From Limnohabitans sp. Rim11 (GTDB lineage Bacteria; Pseudomonadota; Gammaproteobacteria; Burkholderiales; Burkholderiaceae_C), in contig NZ_CXOM01000001.1 in NCBI RefSeq assembly GCF_001269365.1, positions 372,090 to 436,089 of the forward strand: 64,000 nt of DNA. Direction: 5' to 3'. Of this stretch, positions 37,603 to 46,397 are shown one piece after another. Numbering within the stretch: the stretch's first letter is position 1; every line of letters starts with the position of its first letter. A program made the position numbers and the translations under genes. The notes under the pieces were generated by a model, which saw nothing but the letters and a program-made list of their open reading frames with translations, searched no databases and was not told where the DNA came from.

Positions 37603-37616
37603 TTGATTTAGGTCAA
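37603..37616. promoter_or_regulatory. FNR-type box before hemN
   Basis: TTGATTTAGGTCAA matches TTGAT-N4-(A/G)TCAA. It is centred 75 bases before the hemN ATG; a -10 at 37639-37644 (CACATT) has the right spacing but is weak. Confidence 0.78.
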
Positions 37617-37684
37617 GTTTAAGCGACAGCAGAAAAGGCACATTAAACAAAACCTAGAAATATGACAGCCTTGGGAAACTCCGT

Positions 37685-39067
37685 ATGTCCTTTTTGACGC
37701 CAGACTTACTGACTCGCTTTGACGTGCCAGGGCCCCGTTACACCTCTTACCCCACGGCAGACCGTTTTGTGGAAGCATTTTCACAAGCAGATCTGCATCA
37801 AGCGCTCGATTTGCGCAACCAGGGTCTGGGGCAAAAAAACAGACCCTTGTCCATCTATGTTCACATTCCGTTTTGTGAATCGCTTTGCTACTACTGTGCC
37901 TGCAACAAAATCATCACCAAGCACCACGAAAAAGCGGAGCCGTATTTGCGCTTTTTGGCCAAAGAAATTGAGTTGTACACCTCGTCAATTGGCATGGGAC
38001 AGACGGTCAGCCAGTTGCACCTGGGCGGCGGTACGCCTACTTTTTTAAGCAACGATGAATTGCGCGAACTGATGTCGATGCTCAAGCGCAGCTTCAGTTT
38101 TGTGGCGGGTGGCGAATATTCGGTTGAAGTGGATCCCCGAACTGTCGATGAAACGCGTTTGGCTTTGCTCTTTGAACTGGGCTTCAATCGCTTGAGTTTT
38201 GGCGTTCAAGACTTCGACCCTGAGGTTCAAAAAGCAGTCCACCGTATTCAACCTGCACAGCAGGTTTTTGACTTGGTGGCTTCAGCTCGAAAATTGGGCT
38301 TTGAATCCATCAATGTTGATTTGATTTATGGGCTGCCCAAACAAACCCCTGAGTCTTTTGACCGCACGTTGAAGCAAATCAATGAGCTGAGACCCGACCG
38401 CATTGCGCTTTATGCTTATGCGCATTTGCCCGAGCGATTCAAACCACAGCGGCGTATTTTGGCGGCCGAGCTGCCTGCGCCCTCTAGCAAAATTGCCATG
38501 CTGTCTAGGTCAATGGATGCGCTCATGAATGCGGGTTATGTGTATGTTGGCATGGACCACTTTGCCTTGCCAGACGACGCCTTGGCAGTGGCCAAACGCC
38601 AAGGCCGATTGCATCGCAATTTTCAGGGGTACAGCACTCAGCCCGATTGTGACTTGATTGGTTTGGGCATTTCTGCCATTGGCCGCATGGGCGGTACCTA
38701 CAGCCAAAATGCCAAGACCATGGAAGAGTATGTCGACATGCTGGACCACGGCCAATTGCCCATCGTCAAAGGCTTGGCTTTGTCGCGCGACGATCTCATT
38801 CGCCGCTCATGGATCATGGCCATCATGTGCCAGGGCCATGTTCAATACGATGCTTTCAATGAAGCCTGGTTGATCGATGCCAAAAAATATTTTGCTGCAG
38901 AAATAGAGCAACTCAACAGCTTGCAAGCTCAAGGTTTGGTAGAGTTAACGAATGGCGGATTGCAGGTGACACCTATGGGATGGTTTTTTGTGCGCGGTGT
39001 GGCCATGGTCTTTGACAAGTATTTACAAGCAGATCGCAACCGAACTCGATTCTCTAAAATTATTTAA
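37685..39067 (+). CDS. hemN: Oxygen-independent coproporphyrinogen III oxidase
   Basis: A 460-residue radical-SAM enzyme that decarboxylates coproporphyrinogen III when oxygen is low. The N-terminus DVPGPRYTSYPTADRF is the true HemN type, not HemW. The cluster motif CESLCYYCAC gives Cys64, Cys68 and Cys71 with the HemN-specific Cys73. It provides heme under the same conditions in which cbb3 oxidase is made, and it carries an FNR box upstream. Confidence 0.96.
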   Translation: MSFLTPDLLTRFDVPGPRYTSYPTADRFVEAFSQADLHQALDLRNQGLGQKNRPLSIYVHIPFCESLCYYCACNKIITKHHEKAEPYLRFLAKEIELYTSSIGMGQTVSQLHLGGGTPTFLSNDELRELMSMLKRSFSFVAGGEYSVEVDPRTVDETRLALLFELGFNRLSFGVQDFDPEVQKAVHRIQPAQQVFDLVASARKLGFESINVDLIYGLPKQTPESFDRTLKQINELRPDRIALYAYAHLPERFKPQRRILAAELPAPSSKIAMLSRSMDALMNAGYVYVGMDHFALPDDALAVAKRQGRLHRNFQGYSTQPDCDLIGLGISAIGRMGGTYSQNAKTMEEYVDMLDHGQLPIVKGLALSRDDLIRRSWIMAIMCQGHVQYDAFNEAWLIDAKKYFAAEIEQLNSLQAQGLVELTNGGLQVTPMGWFFVRGVAMVFDKYLQADRNRTRFSKII

Positions 39068-39073
39068 AGCTGA

Positions 39074-39748
39074 ATGCAGACTTCTTTAGCCCTCACGGCT
39101 TTGATCATGGGCTTGGCCGGTGGGCCGCACTGTGTGGCGATGTGTGGCGCGGCATGTGCAGGCATCGGTCATGCTGCTGGGGCACAGCAAAATCGTGCAC
39201 TTGTGTCTTTTCAAGCAGGCCGGTGGTTGGGCTACAGCCTCATGGGCGCACTGGCGGCACTCAGCGTTCAAGCGCTAGGTTGGCTCACTGTAGAGTCTGC
39301 AGCACTGAGGCCTGTTTGGAGCATGTTGCATGTGGCTGCAGTGGTCTTGGGACTGTTGCTAATTTGGCAAGCCAAGCAACCGGTTTGGCTTGATCAAAGT
39401 GCCCAGCAACTGTGGGCCAAGATTCGCAAACTGAATTCAAACTTGGGAAAAGTTGCACCTGCCGTGGTGGGCATGCTTTGGTCACTCATGCCTTGTGGAC
39501 TTCTTTACTCTGCCCTGATGGTGGCCGCACTGACCGGCAATGCCTTAGAAGGTGCCCTCACCATGGCTTGTTTTGCGCTGGGCAGTGGCGTCAGTTTGGG
39601 CTTTGCGCCTTGGGTGCTATTAAGGCTCAAAACGCTGGGCGATGGCGCTTGGGGCATTCGCCTTGCAGGTTTGGCGCTGTCCCTGACTTCTGCTTGGGCT
39701 TTGTGGATGGGCTTGGCCCACGACCAAGCGCCTTGGTGCGTGACCTAG
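39074..39748 (+). CDS. Sulfite exporter TauE/SafE family protein (DsbD_2/UreH-like domain, COG2836 type)
   Basis: A 224-residue membrane protein with about six helices. The N-terminal GGPHCVAMCGAAC and the central MPCGLLYSALMVAAL carry conserved Cys-x3-Cys and Pro-Cys residues, as in the COG2836 group that often lies in cbb3/copper loci. It starts 6 bases after hemN, so the two are probably one operon. A role in metal or thiol handling for respiration is likely but not shown. Confidence 0.85.
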   Translation: MQTSLALTALIMGLAGGPHCVAMCGAACAGIGHAAGAQQNRALVSFQAGRWLGYSLMGALAALSVQALGWLTVESAALRPVWSMLHVAAVVLGLLLIWQAKQPVWLDQSAQQLWAKIRKLNSNLGKVAPAVVGMLWSLMPCGLLYSALMVAALTGNALEGALTMACFALGSGVSLGFAPWVLLRLKTLGDGAWGIRLAGLALSLTSAWALWMGLAHDQAPWCVT

Positions 39749-39778
39749 CCCGATGACGCTGACGCTAACTCTGAAGCT

Positions 39779-40594
39779 TTAGGCTGTGAAGCCTTTGTAG
39801 AGCATGTAGGCCGCTAGCAAATACAACACGCTGGCAAACACTCGCTTGAGTTGTTTGACGGGCAGTTTGTGGGCCGCACTGGCGCCCAAGGGGGCCATGA
39901 AAACGCTGCAGCTGGCAATGACCACCAAGCCAGGTAACCACAAATAGCCAACGCTAAGCTCGGGCAAGTTGGGGACATTTTGACCCGCCACCACATAGCC
40001 AATGACGTTGGCTAAGGCAATTGGAAAACCCAACGCGGAACTGGTGGCCACGGCATTGTGAATGGCCACATTGCACCACGCCATGAAGGGCACACTTACA
40101 AAACCACCGCCTGCACCCACCATGCCCGACAAGAAACCTATGACGCCGCCAGCGCCTAACAAGCCAGGGGTGCCCGGCACCTGACGGTTGGGGGCGGGCT
40201 TCTTGTCCAAAAACATTTGGGTGGCAGAGAAGCCCACAAACAAGGCAAAAAACAAAGCCAAGTAAGAGCCTTTGAGTGCTGCAAATGCACCCATGCTGGC
40301 CAAGAGACTACCCAGCACAATGCCGGGGGCCAGGCCCTTGACCAAATCCCAGCGGACTGCGCCTTTTTTGTGGTGCGCGCGGACACTGGAAATGGACGTG
40401 AAGATGATGGTGCCCATGGAGGTGGCAATGGCCATTTTGACGGCCAAGTCGGGGGAGACGCCGCGGTCGCCCAACATCATGGTGAGGAAGGGCACCATGA
40501 CCATGCCGCCGCCAATGCCCAGAAGCCCAGCCAAAAATCCGGTGATGAGTCCCAAGATGCCTAATTCGAGAATGAGTGTGGGTTCTAAAAACAT
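39779..40594 (-). CDS. Sulfite exporter TauE/SafE family permease (COG0730)
   Basis: A 271-residue membrane protein with about eight helices in two repeats. The repeat signatures GFLAGLLGIGGGMVMVPFL and GFLSGMVGAGGGFVSVPFM are clear. This family moves sulfur-containing or organic anions; the substrate is not known. I use the ATG at 40594 (MFLEPTLILEL); an upstream start at 40642 would overlap the 6S RNA 3' end. Confidence 0.88.
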   Translation of the reverse strand: MFLEPTLILELGILGLITGFLAGLLGIGGGMVMVPFLTMMLGDRGVSPDLAVKMAIATSMGTIIFTSISSVRAHHKKGAVRWDLVKGLAPGIVLGSLLASMGAFAALKGSYLALFFALFVGFSATQMFLDKKPAPNRQVPGTPGLLGAGGVIGFLSGMVGAGGGFVSVPFMAWCNVAIHNAVATSSALGFPIALANVIGYVVAGQNVPNLPELSVGYLWLPGLVVIASCSVFMAPLGASAAHKLPVKQLKRVFASVLYLLAAYMLYKGFTA

Positions 40595-40625
40595 GTGGAT
40601 CAGGCTGGGATGGTTTAAAAAAAAG

Positions 40626-40799
40626 GTGTCTGCAAGTGCCACTGGACCGGCATCCTGAACCGGGGTTCAGGTGGGCGAGGGCAGACTGGCGTTGGGTTCA
40701 TCTGACGCGAGACGATCACGCTCACCAGACAATGTACCAAGCCCGGGCTCTAAGAGCATTGGTTCAAGGAAATATAAAGCCCAGCATGCACTGCAGACA
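40626..40799 (-). ncRNA. ssrS: 6S RNA
   Basis: Reading the minus strand, the 174-base RNA begins TTGTCTGCAGTGC and ends GCACTTGCAGACA, so the ends form the closing stem with a one-base bulge. The internal GGTGAGCGTG segment and the 3' hairpin CCTGAACC-CC-GGTTCAGG match conserved parts of proteobacterial 6S RNA. It lies just downstream of zapA, the conserved position, and a run of eight T follows the 3' end. 6S RNA binds sigma70 RNA polymerase and restrains it in stationary phase. Confidence 0.87.
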
Positions 40800-40804
40800 A
40801 GGTG

Positions 40805-40810
40805 ATTGTA
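40805..40810 (-). promoter_or_regulatory. -10 element of 6S RNA
   Basis: On the minus strand TACAAT ends 5 or 6 bases before the predicted 6S start. The -35 region (CTGCAC with a 17-base spacer) is poor. Confidence 0.6.
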
Positions 40811-40846
40811 GGCGCTGCCGACAATGTGTGCAGGCTTTGATGCCGC

Positions 40847-41191
40847 TTAGATCAATTGACCGTCTTGATGCAAGGCTTGGTCGAGTTTTTGAAGCAGCAG
40901 CTCAAGTCGAGCTTGGTCAGAAGCCTGAATGGCTGCTGGTTCTGCGGATTGCGTGGCCTCAGGTGCTGAAGTGCCAGCAGAAGCCTCTGCATCGGTTTGT
41001 TCAAAGGCCAAATTCAGAGCCGCCAACACAGCAATGCGATCGCGGGCCTTGATTTTGCCGGCATCGCGCACCTTGCACATGGCTTGATCGACTTTGTCTA
41101 CCGCTGCCAACAACCTGGCTTGACCGCCATCGGGGCAACCCAGTAGGTAGCTTTGCCCCATGATTTGAACTTCTAATTGTTTGGTGCTCAT
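40847..41191 (-). CDS. zapA: Cell division protein ZapA
   Basis: A 114-residue FtsZ-associated protein that cross-links protofilaments in the Z-ring. The N-terminal KQLEVQIMGQSYLLGCPDGG and the following helix are ZapA-typical; the C-terminal part is a Gln/Ala-rich helix for dimer and tetramer formation. The ATG overlaps the stop of the upstream zapB-like gene by 4 bases. Confidence 0.94.
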   Translation of the reverse strand: MSTKQLEVQIMGQSYLLGCPDGGQARLLAAVDKVDQAMCKVRDAGKIKARDRIAVLAALNLAFEQTDAEASAGTSAPEATQSAEPAAIQASDQARLELLLQKLDQALHQDGQLI

Positions 41192-41409
41192 GACTCGGCG
41201 TCGGTAGAGGAGTTTTGCGGCAAGCGCTCAATGAGGGCATCGACCCTAGAGCGGGCTGCGGCCAATTTGGATTTCAAAAGATCGCGCTCATGTGAAAGAG
41301 CCAGCACCTGCTGTTGTAGCAATGCGTTGGTCCTATGCAGCTCCTCATGCCTAAGCAACAAGTGCTCGACGCGATCTGCAATCTGGTCGACGGTGGTGGG
41401 ATTCGTCAT
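41188..41409 (-). CDS. ZapB-like coiled-coil protein (TIGR02449 type)
   Basis: A 73-residue protein that is one continuous coiled coil (QIADRVEHLLLRHEELHRTNALL...LSHERDLLKSKLAAARSRV). Position directly before zapA and shape point to the ZapB-like division protein of beta-proteobacteria. Start at 41409 (MTNPTTVDQ); an in-frame ATG at 41451 adds 14 residues. Confidence 0.85.
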   Translation of the reverse strand: MTNPTTVDQIADRVEHLLLRHEELHRTNALLQQQVLALSHERDLLKSKLAAARSRVDALIERLPQNSSTDAES

Positions 41410-41465
41410 GTCAGATAAGTTGTAATTTGGCACATTGTAGGCTTTGTGCAAGGTCGTATCTTACA

Positions 41466-41700
41466 ATGCCATTTGTTGGTGCTCGAGGTTTGGTTCGCAA
41501 ACTTCAGTTCAACGGGAAGCAGGAGAGAAGACCCTCACAGGGCGATCTTGACCTGCGCTGCCCCCGCAACGGTCAGCAGACGGGCTTTTTGCCCCGCTTT
41601 TGTCTAAACCACTGATAGCCCTGAAACAGGCCATTGGGAAGGTGACAAAGGTTGCTCTGCTTAGCCCGGATACCGGCCAACAAGGTGGTTCGCCCTAGGG
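41466..41700 (+). promoter_or_regulatory. Cobalamin (AdoCbl) riboswitch
   Basis: The region before the TonB receptor gene has the conserved parts in order: GGTGC near 41476, GCTGCCCCCGCAACGGT (41557-41573), CCACTG (41609-41614), TGGGAAGG (41635-41642) and the B12-box variant GCCCGGATACCGGCC (41664-41678). Ends are approximate. It should repress btuB and the downstream genes when cobalamin is plentiful. The 60 bases between it and the ATG contain a CGCCCTAGGGTGAG inverted segment that may be part of the expression platform. Confidence 0.95.
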
Positions 41701-41763
41701 TGAGCCGTACGTCCATGCACTGTCGGGGAAGGCGGTGAGGGCACATTTTGTTGGTTTTTATCT

Positions 41764-43692
41764 ATGAATAAATCTATTTGTCTGCGTGCGCGAGCATTCG
41801 TGCCTGCGCTTTCTGCTTTGTCTTTGGCTATTTCTGCCGGCGTTCAAGGGCAAGTTATTGAAATTAAACCTGTGATCGTGTCAGCTTCGCGCATGGCGCA
41901 GCCTTTATCTGAAGCCTCTGTTGTGGTGGATGTGATTTCTAAACAGCAAATTGAACAATCGGGTGCATCCAATATCACTGAATTTTTGGATTCAGTTGCT
42001 GGTGTGAGCGTTAATCGTTTGTTCGGTCGTGCGGGTGTTGAAGCTTCAGTTGACATTGGCTACTTAGGGGAATCGGGATCTCAAAACGTATTAATTCTGA
42101 TTGATGGTCAACGCGTTAACAGCCTTGACTCATCAGGTAGTAAATTTGCAATGTTGCCCATGAGTGCAATTCAGCAAATAGAAATTCGTAAAGCAAATGG
42201 AGGTGTTTTATTTGGTGATAGGGCACAGGGTGGAGTTATCAATATCATCACTCGCACGGATTCTTACAAAGGCGTGAATTTAAGTTTAGGCAGTTTTGGA
42301 TATCAAAAGCAAGACGCATATCTTGGATTCCAAGAAGAGCAGACGCGCGGTAGTGTTTCATTGATGAGTACCAAAGTGAATGGATATCGACAATTTAGTG
42401 AGACTGATCAGCGAAGCGCACAGGTCAGATTAGTCAATAGCTCTAATTTAGGACGGTTTTCATTTTTTGTTCGTGGTTTTGAAGAAACAGCAAATTTGCC
42501 GAGCTACCTGACGAAAGCGCAATTTGAAGCCGATCCAAAACAAATTGGAGCTTATCCTGTTTTAACTGAACGTTCGGGCGCTGCGGCTGGTATGAAGTAT
42601 GAGCGTGCATTACAGGGAGATGACTTCCTATCGATTGATACTTTTCATCAAGAGGTAAAAGATAAAACCTACGACAGCATCAAAAACATCAGAACTTCAA
42701 TTACGCCAGAGTACAAAAAAACTTGGCTTGGGAATCAATGGATTCTGGGTGGTGAATTTGTCGAAGCAAAAGCCAATACCGACACAAAAAAACAAGTCGG
42801 TCAGCAAACTCAATCTCTATTCGTTCAGATGTTCCATCCATTAACCAAACAAATAACGCTGGATATGGGCTTGCGTACGCAACGAGCTGAAAGTGATTTT
42901 CAAGTAGCAAGTGGCGCCTCAACGACTTCTTCGACCAATCACAAAACTGGTGGCTCTGTAGGTGTATTGAACCAATTGACGGACATGTCTTCTTTTCGCG
43001 CGGGTGTTTTAACTGGCTTCCGTTTCCCTAACGCGGATGAGTTGTACACATTTAATCGGTCAACTTATGCGCTGCTGGAAATCAATCCAGGGGTTCAGCC
43101 GATGTCCACGCGCGAATATTTCTTGCACTTTGAACAACGCTATCAGGCGGGGAAGTTTGCTGCGCATTACCGACATATCGCCGCTTCAGATGAAATCGCC
43201 TACCAATACAACTGTGGCATGGTTGGTGGTGTGGAAACTTCATGCAACGCCAATCTCTATGATACCCAGCGATCTGTACTTTCCCTTAGTTCAGATTGGA
43301 AATTGAGTGCATCTGCAACTCTGAAAGCAAGTGTTGATTTTGTCGATGCAACAATTGCTTCAGGCTCCAATGTGGGTTATCGGATTCCGTTGACGCCCAG
43401 GCAAGTCGTTCGACTGAGTTACGAGCAAAAAATTCAGGATTACTTAATGATGTTTTCTGTGAATCGTCGTAGCGGGATGATGCAAGCCAGCGATCAGTCT
43501 GCTTCCAGTCCAGAAATTCCTTCTCGTACCGTTGCTGATTTGGGTTTCAGAACACAATTTTTGCAAAATATGTCGGGGTCGTTGTGGGTGCGTAATTTAT
43601 TCAACAAGTCCTATTACGACTACGCAACTTACAACGGCATCTACCCTGCAGATGGCCGAGGTGTGTTTGCTAATTTGAAAGTGACTTTCTGA
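41764..43692 (+). CDS. btuB: TonB-dependent receptor, vitamin B12 type (BtuB-like)
   Basis: A 642-residue outer-membrane beta-barrel. It has a signal peptide (about 1-29, cleaved after VQG), a TonB-box-like EIKPVIVSAS, the plug domain (about 45-160 with IDGQRVNSLDSSG and the FGDRAQGGVINIITR end of the plug) and a 22-strand barrel ending in GVFANLKVTF with the terminal Phe. The upstream cobalamin riboswitch and downstream btuFCD genes define the substrate as cobalamin. The gene is noticeably richer in A and T than its neighbours, with many TTA/ATT/GAA codons. Confidence 0.93.
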   Translation: MNKSICLRARAFVPALSALSLAISAGVQGQVIEIKPVIVSASRMAQPLSEASVVVDVISKQQIEQSGASNITEFLDSVAGVSVNRLFGRAGVEASVDIGYLGESGSQNVLILIDGQRVNSLDSSGSKFAMLPMSAIQQIEIRKANGGVLFGDRAQGGVINIITRTDSYKGVNLSLGSFGYQKQDAYLGFQEEQTRGSVSLMSTKVNGYRQFSETDQRSAQVRLVNSSNLGRFSFFVRGFEETANLPSYLTKAQFEADPKQIGAYPVLTERSGAAAGMKYERALQGDDFLSIDTFHQEVKDKTYDSIKNIRTSITPEYKKTWLGNQWILGGEFVEAKANTDTKKQVGQQTQSLFVQMFHPLTKQITLDMGLRTQRAESDFQVASGASTTSSTNHKTGGSVGVLNQLTDMSSFRAGVLTGFRFPNADELYTFNRSTYALLEINPGVQPMSTREYFLHFEQRYQAGKFAAHYRHIAASDEIAYQYNCGMVGGVETSCNANLYDTQRSVLSLSSDWKLSASATLKASVDFVDATIASGSNVGYRIPLTPRQVVRLSYEQKIQDYLMMFSVNRRSGMMQASDQSASSPEIPSRTVADLGFRTQFLQNMSGSLWVRNLFNKSYYDYATYNGIYPADGRGVFANLKVTF

Positions 43693-43700
43693 TATCAATC

Positions 43701-44507
43701 ATGTCGTCCTCCTACTTTCCAGAAAGAATTGTCTGCCTTACCGAGGAAACAACAGAATGGCTGTACTTGCTGGGTGAAGAGGCGCGCATTGTAGGTATCT
43801 CTGGTTACACCGTGCGGCCGCGTCGCGCGCGAGAAGAGAAGCCAAAGGTCAGTGCATTTTTGAGTGCCAAGATTGACAAAATCTTCGCACTCAAGCCCGA
43901 TTGCGTCTTTGGATTTTCAGACCTGCAGGCTGACATTGCTGCTTTACTGATTCGTGCAGGCGTGCAGGTCACGGTCTTCAATCAGCGCAGTGTAGATGAA
44001 ATATTTTCAATGCTCTACCAAGTCGCAGCAATGGTGGGTCAAGCCGAGCAAGGACGTCAACGTTTGCAGCAGATGCGCGCCCAATTGGACGCTATTCAAA
44101 GCGCTGCTGCCACTTTCAAAAGACGACCTAAGGTGTATTTTGAAGAGTGGGATGAGCCCCACATCAGCAGCATCCGTTGGGTCTCCGAGTTGATGTGCAT
44201 CGCAGGGGGTAACGATTGTTTTCCAGAGTTGGCGCAAATGCCGATGGGAAAAGATCGCATCATTGCCAGTGGCCAAACCATTGTGGACCGAGGGCCAGAC
44301 ATCATCATTGGCTCACTGTGCGGCAAAAAATTTCGCCCAGAAAATGCTGCGGCACGTGCAGGCTGGGAAGACGTGCCAGCGGTGCGCACCCGTCAAATTT
44401 TTGAAATCAAATCGGCTGATATTTTGCAGCCTGGTCCAGCCGCATTGACCGATGGGGTGGCGCAATTGCACCGCATTTTTCAGCAATGGGAGGCGAAGTA
44501 TGCCTAA
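43701..44507 (+). CDS. BtuF-like cobalamin-binding protein without signal peptide
   Basis: A 268-residue protein of the ABC class III (Fe/B12) substrate-binding fold. RIVCLTEETTEWLYLLGEEARIVGIS and KPDCVFGFSDLQADIAALL correspond to the first lobe, and VYFEEWDEPHISS with IIIGSLCGKKF to the second. It starts MSSSYFPERIV with no hydrophobic leader, and no better upstream start exists, so it seems to be cytoplasmic. It overlaps the true btuF by 8 bases. It may bind cobalamin or a precursor inside the cell, but this is not shown. Confidence 0.85.
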   Translation: MSSSYFPERIVCLTEETTEWLYLLGEEARIVGISGYTVRPRRAREEKPKVSAFLSAKIDKIFALKPDCVFGFSDLQADIAALLIRAGVQVTVFNQRSVDEIFSMLYQVAAMVGQAEQGRQRLQQMRAQLDAIQSAAATFKRRPKVYFEEWDEPHISSIRWVSELMCIAGGNDCFPELAQMPMGKDRIIASGQTIVDRGPDIIIGSLCGKKFRPENAAARAGWEDVPAVRTRQIFEIKSADILQPGPAALTDGVAQLHRIFQQWEAKYA

Positions 44508-45387
44508 AACTATTGCCTTGATTCGCCTATTGGCGTGGTGCCTGCTGTGGAGCATCGGCGGCGCTTCGCAAGCCCTGGTTTTGCGTGACGACCGCCAAGT
44601 GGACGTCACCATCAACCAGCCCCCACAACGCATCGTGAGTCTTTTGCCTTCACTCACCGAGACCGTGTGCGCTTTGGGGCAATGCCAAAAGTTAGTCGGT
44701 GTAGACCGCTATTCCAATTGGCCTGAGCGCATTGCCCATTTGCCACGCATGGGTGGCGGGCTCGACCCCAACATCGAAAGTGTGGTGGCTGCCAAGCCCG
44801 ACTTGGTGTTGATGGCTACGTCAGCTCGCGGTGCTGCACGTTTTGAAGCCTTGGGTTTGAAGGTTTTGGCGCTTGAGCCCAACACGCATATCGATGTACA
44901 GCGCGTGATGCACATCGTGGCCAAGGCCTTGGCTGTGCCCGAAGCAGAAAGCGAGCGTGTCTGGCGCACCATCGATGCCGCTGTCAACACCGCAGCGCAA
45001 TCAATTCCGGCGCAGGCCAAAGGCCAATGGGTATATTTTGAAGTGGGTCCGGCACCCCATGGCGCAAGTGAGTCATCGTTCATCGGTGAAACCTTGCTTC
45101 GATTGGGGGCTCGCAATATCTTGCCAGCGTCCTTGGGACCTTTTCCCAAAATCAATCCTGAGTTTGTGGTCAAAGCGCAGCCCGACCTCATCATGGTGGG
45201 CGATAGCAGCTTTGCTGAAATGGGCGCGCGCCCAGGTTGGCAAAACATGCGTGCCATACGATCTCAGCGTGTTTGTCATTTCAAAGCCGAAGAGTCCGAT
45301 GTCTTGGTGCGTGCAGGTCCACGCATGGATGAAGCTGCCCGGTTGATGGCTCAGTGTTTGATCAGCAAAGCAAGGACCAACCCATGA
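44500..45387 (+). CDS. btuF: Periplasmic cobalamin-binding protein BtuF
   Basis: A 295-residue substrate-binding protein with a cleavable signal peptide (IALIRLLAWCLLWSIGGASQA). RIVSLLPSLTETVCALGQCQKLVGV is the first-lobe signature and KPDLVLMATSARG follows. The start at 44500 is preferred over an in-frame start at 44452, because it has GGGAGG at 44488-44493 and a proper signal. It should deliver cobalamin to BtuCD. Confidence 0.92.
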   Translation: MPKTIALIRLLAWCLLWSIGGASQALVLRDDRQVDVTINQPPQRIVSLLPSLTETVCALGQCQKLVGVDRYSNWPERIAHLPRMGGGLDPNIESVVAAKPDLVLMATSARGAARFEALGLKVLALEPNTHIDVQRVMHIVAKALAVPEAESERVWRTIDAAVNTAAQSIPAQAKGQWVYFEVGPAPHGASESSFIGETLLRLGARNILPASLGPFPKINPEFVVKAQPDLIMVGDSSFAEMGARPGWQNMRAIRSQRVCHFKAEESDVLVRAGPRMDEAARLMAQCLISKARTNP

Positions 45388-46397
45388 CACAAGGCTTTGC
45401 GACATGGTCGCCTGGTCGCTTGACAGCGTTGTTGATGATCCTGAGTGTCATCGGTATCGCATTGGGAAGTGCCGTGGGAAGTGCTGGCTTAGAGAGCTTG
45501 ATGTTGGCTATGCGGGATGACGTTGCTTGGCAAATTGTGTGGGACATTCGTTTGCCGCGCAGCATCGGTGCTTTTGCAGCGGGTGCTTTGCTTGGCTTGG
45601 CTGGCGCTTTGGCGCAAGGCTTGTTCCGTAACCCTTTGGCGGATCCGTATTTGCTGGGAAGCGCATCAGGTGCCTCGCTGGGCGTGGCGACTGCGCTTGC
45701 GCTGTTTGGTGGCAATCCGTTCGCCACTGAGTTGTTGGTGCGTGTGGGTTTAACTGGCGCGGCCTTTTTTGGCGCTGTATTGGCTGTGCTTCTTACGCTA
45801 GTGCTTGCACGTGGCGTGCAGCACACTCTGCGCTTGTTGTTGGCAGGCGTCATTGTGGGTGTGGTATTGGGCGCATTAACGTCTCTGGTGACCTTGTTGC
45901 GTCCGGATGTTTTGCAAGGCATGCAAGGATTTTTATTGGGTTCAACCAGTTTCATCGGCTGGACTTCTGGCTTCTTGATGTTGGTCATCCTTCTCATTTG
46001 TTTAGTGGCAGCATTTTTTTTGAGCCGTGTGCTTGATGCACTTAGCTTGGGTGAAGCTACTGCAGTCAGCTTGGGTTTGCCAATTGCACCGATGCGAGTG
46101 GTGCTAGTGTGTGTCTTGGCTTTGGCGACGGGTACAGCCGTGGCGCAAACTGGTTTGGTTGCGTTTGTAGGCCTCGCCGCTCCACATTTGGTTCGATCTG
46201 TAGTTAAGACTCCGTACAACTGGATGGTGTTGCTGTCTTCATTGATGGGGGGTGTTTTGTTGCTTGCAGCTGACTTGTTGGCTCGCATGCTCATGGCGCC
46301 ACAAGAAATGCCTGTGGGTGTATTGACTGCTGTTTTGGGCGGTGGGTATTTGCTATGGCTGATGTATCGCAGCCAAGCCATGAGGGCAGTGTCATGA
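45384..46397 (+). CDS. btuC: Cobalamin ABC transporter permease BtuC
   Basis: A 337-residue FecCD-family permease with about ten helices. RLPRSIGAFAAGALLGLAGALAQGLFRNPLADPYLLG and GLVAFVGLAAPHLVR are the family hallmarks (the first is quoted here only as its motif region, residues about 58-94). It overlaps btuF and btuD by ATGA at both ends. Confidence 0.94.
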   Translation: MTQGFATWSPGRLTALLMILSVIGIALGSAVGSAGLESLMLAMRDDVAWQIVWDIRLPRSIGAFAAGALLGLAGALAQGLFRNPLADPYLLGSASGASLGVATALALFGGNPFATELLVRVGLTGAAFFGAVLAVLLTLVLARGVQHTLRLLLAGVIVGVVLGALTSLVTLLRPDVLQGMQGFLLGSTSFIGWTSGFLMLVILLICLVAAFFLSRVLDALSLGEATAVSLGLPIAPMRVVLVCVLALATGTAVAQTGLVAFVGLAAPHLVRSVVKTPYNWMVLLSSLMGGVLLLAADLLARMLMAPQEMPVGVLTAVLGGGYLLWLMYRSQAMRAVS

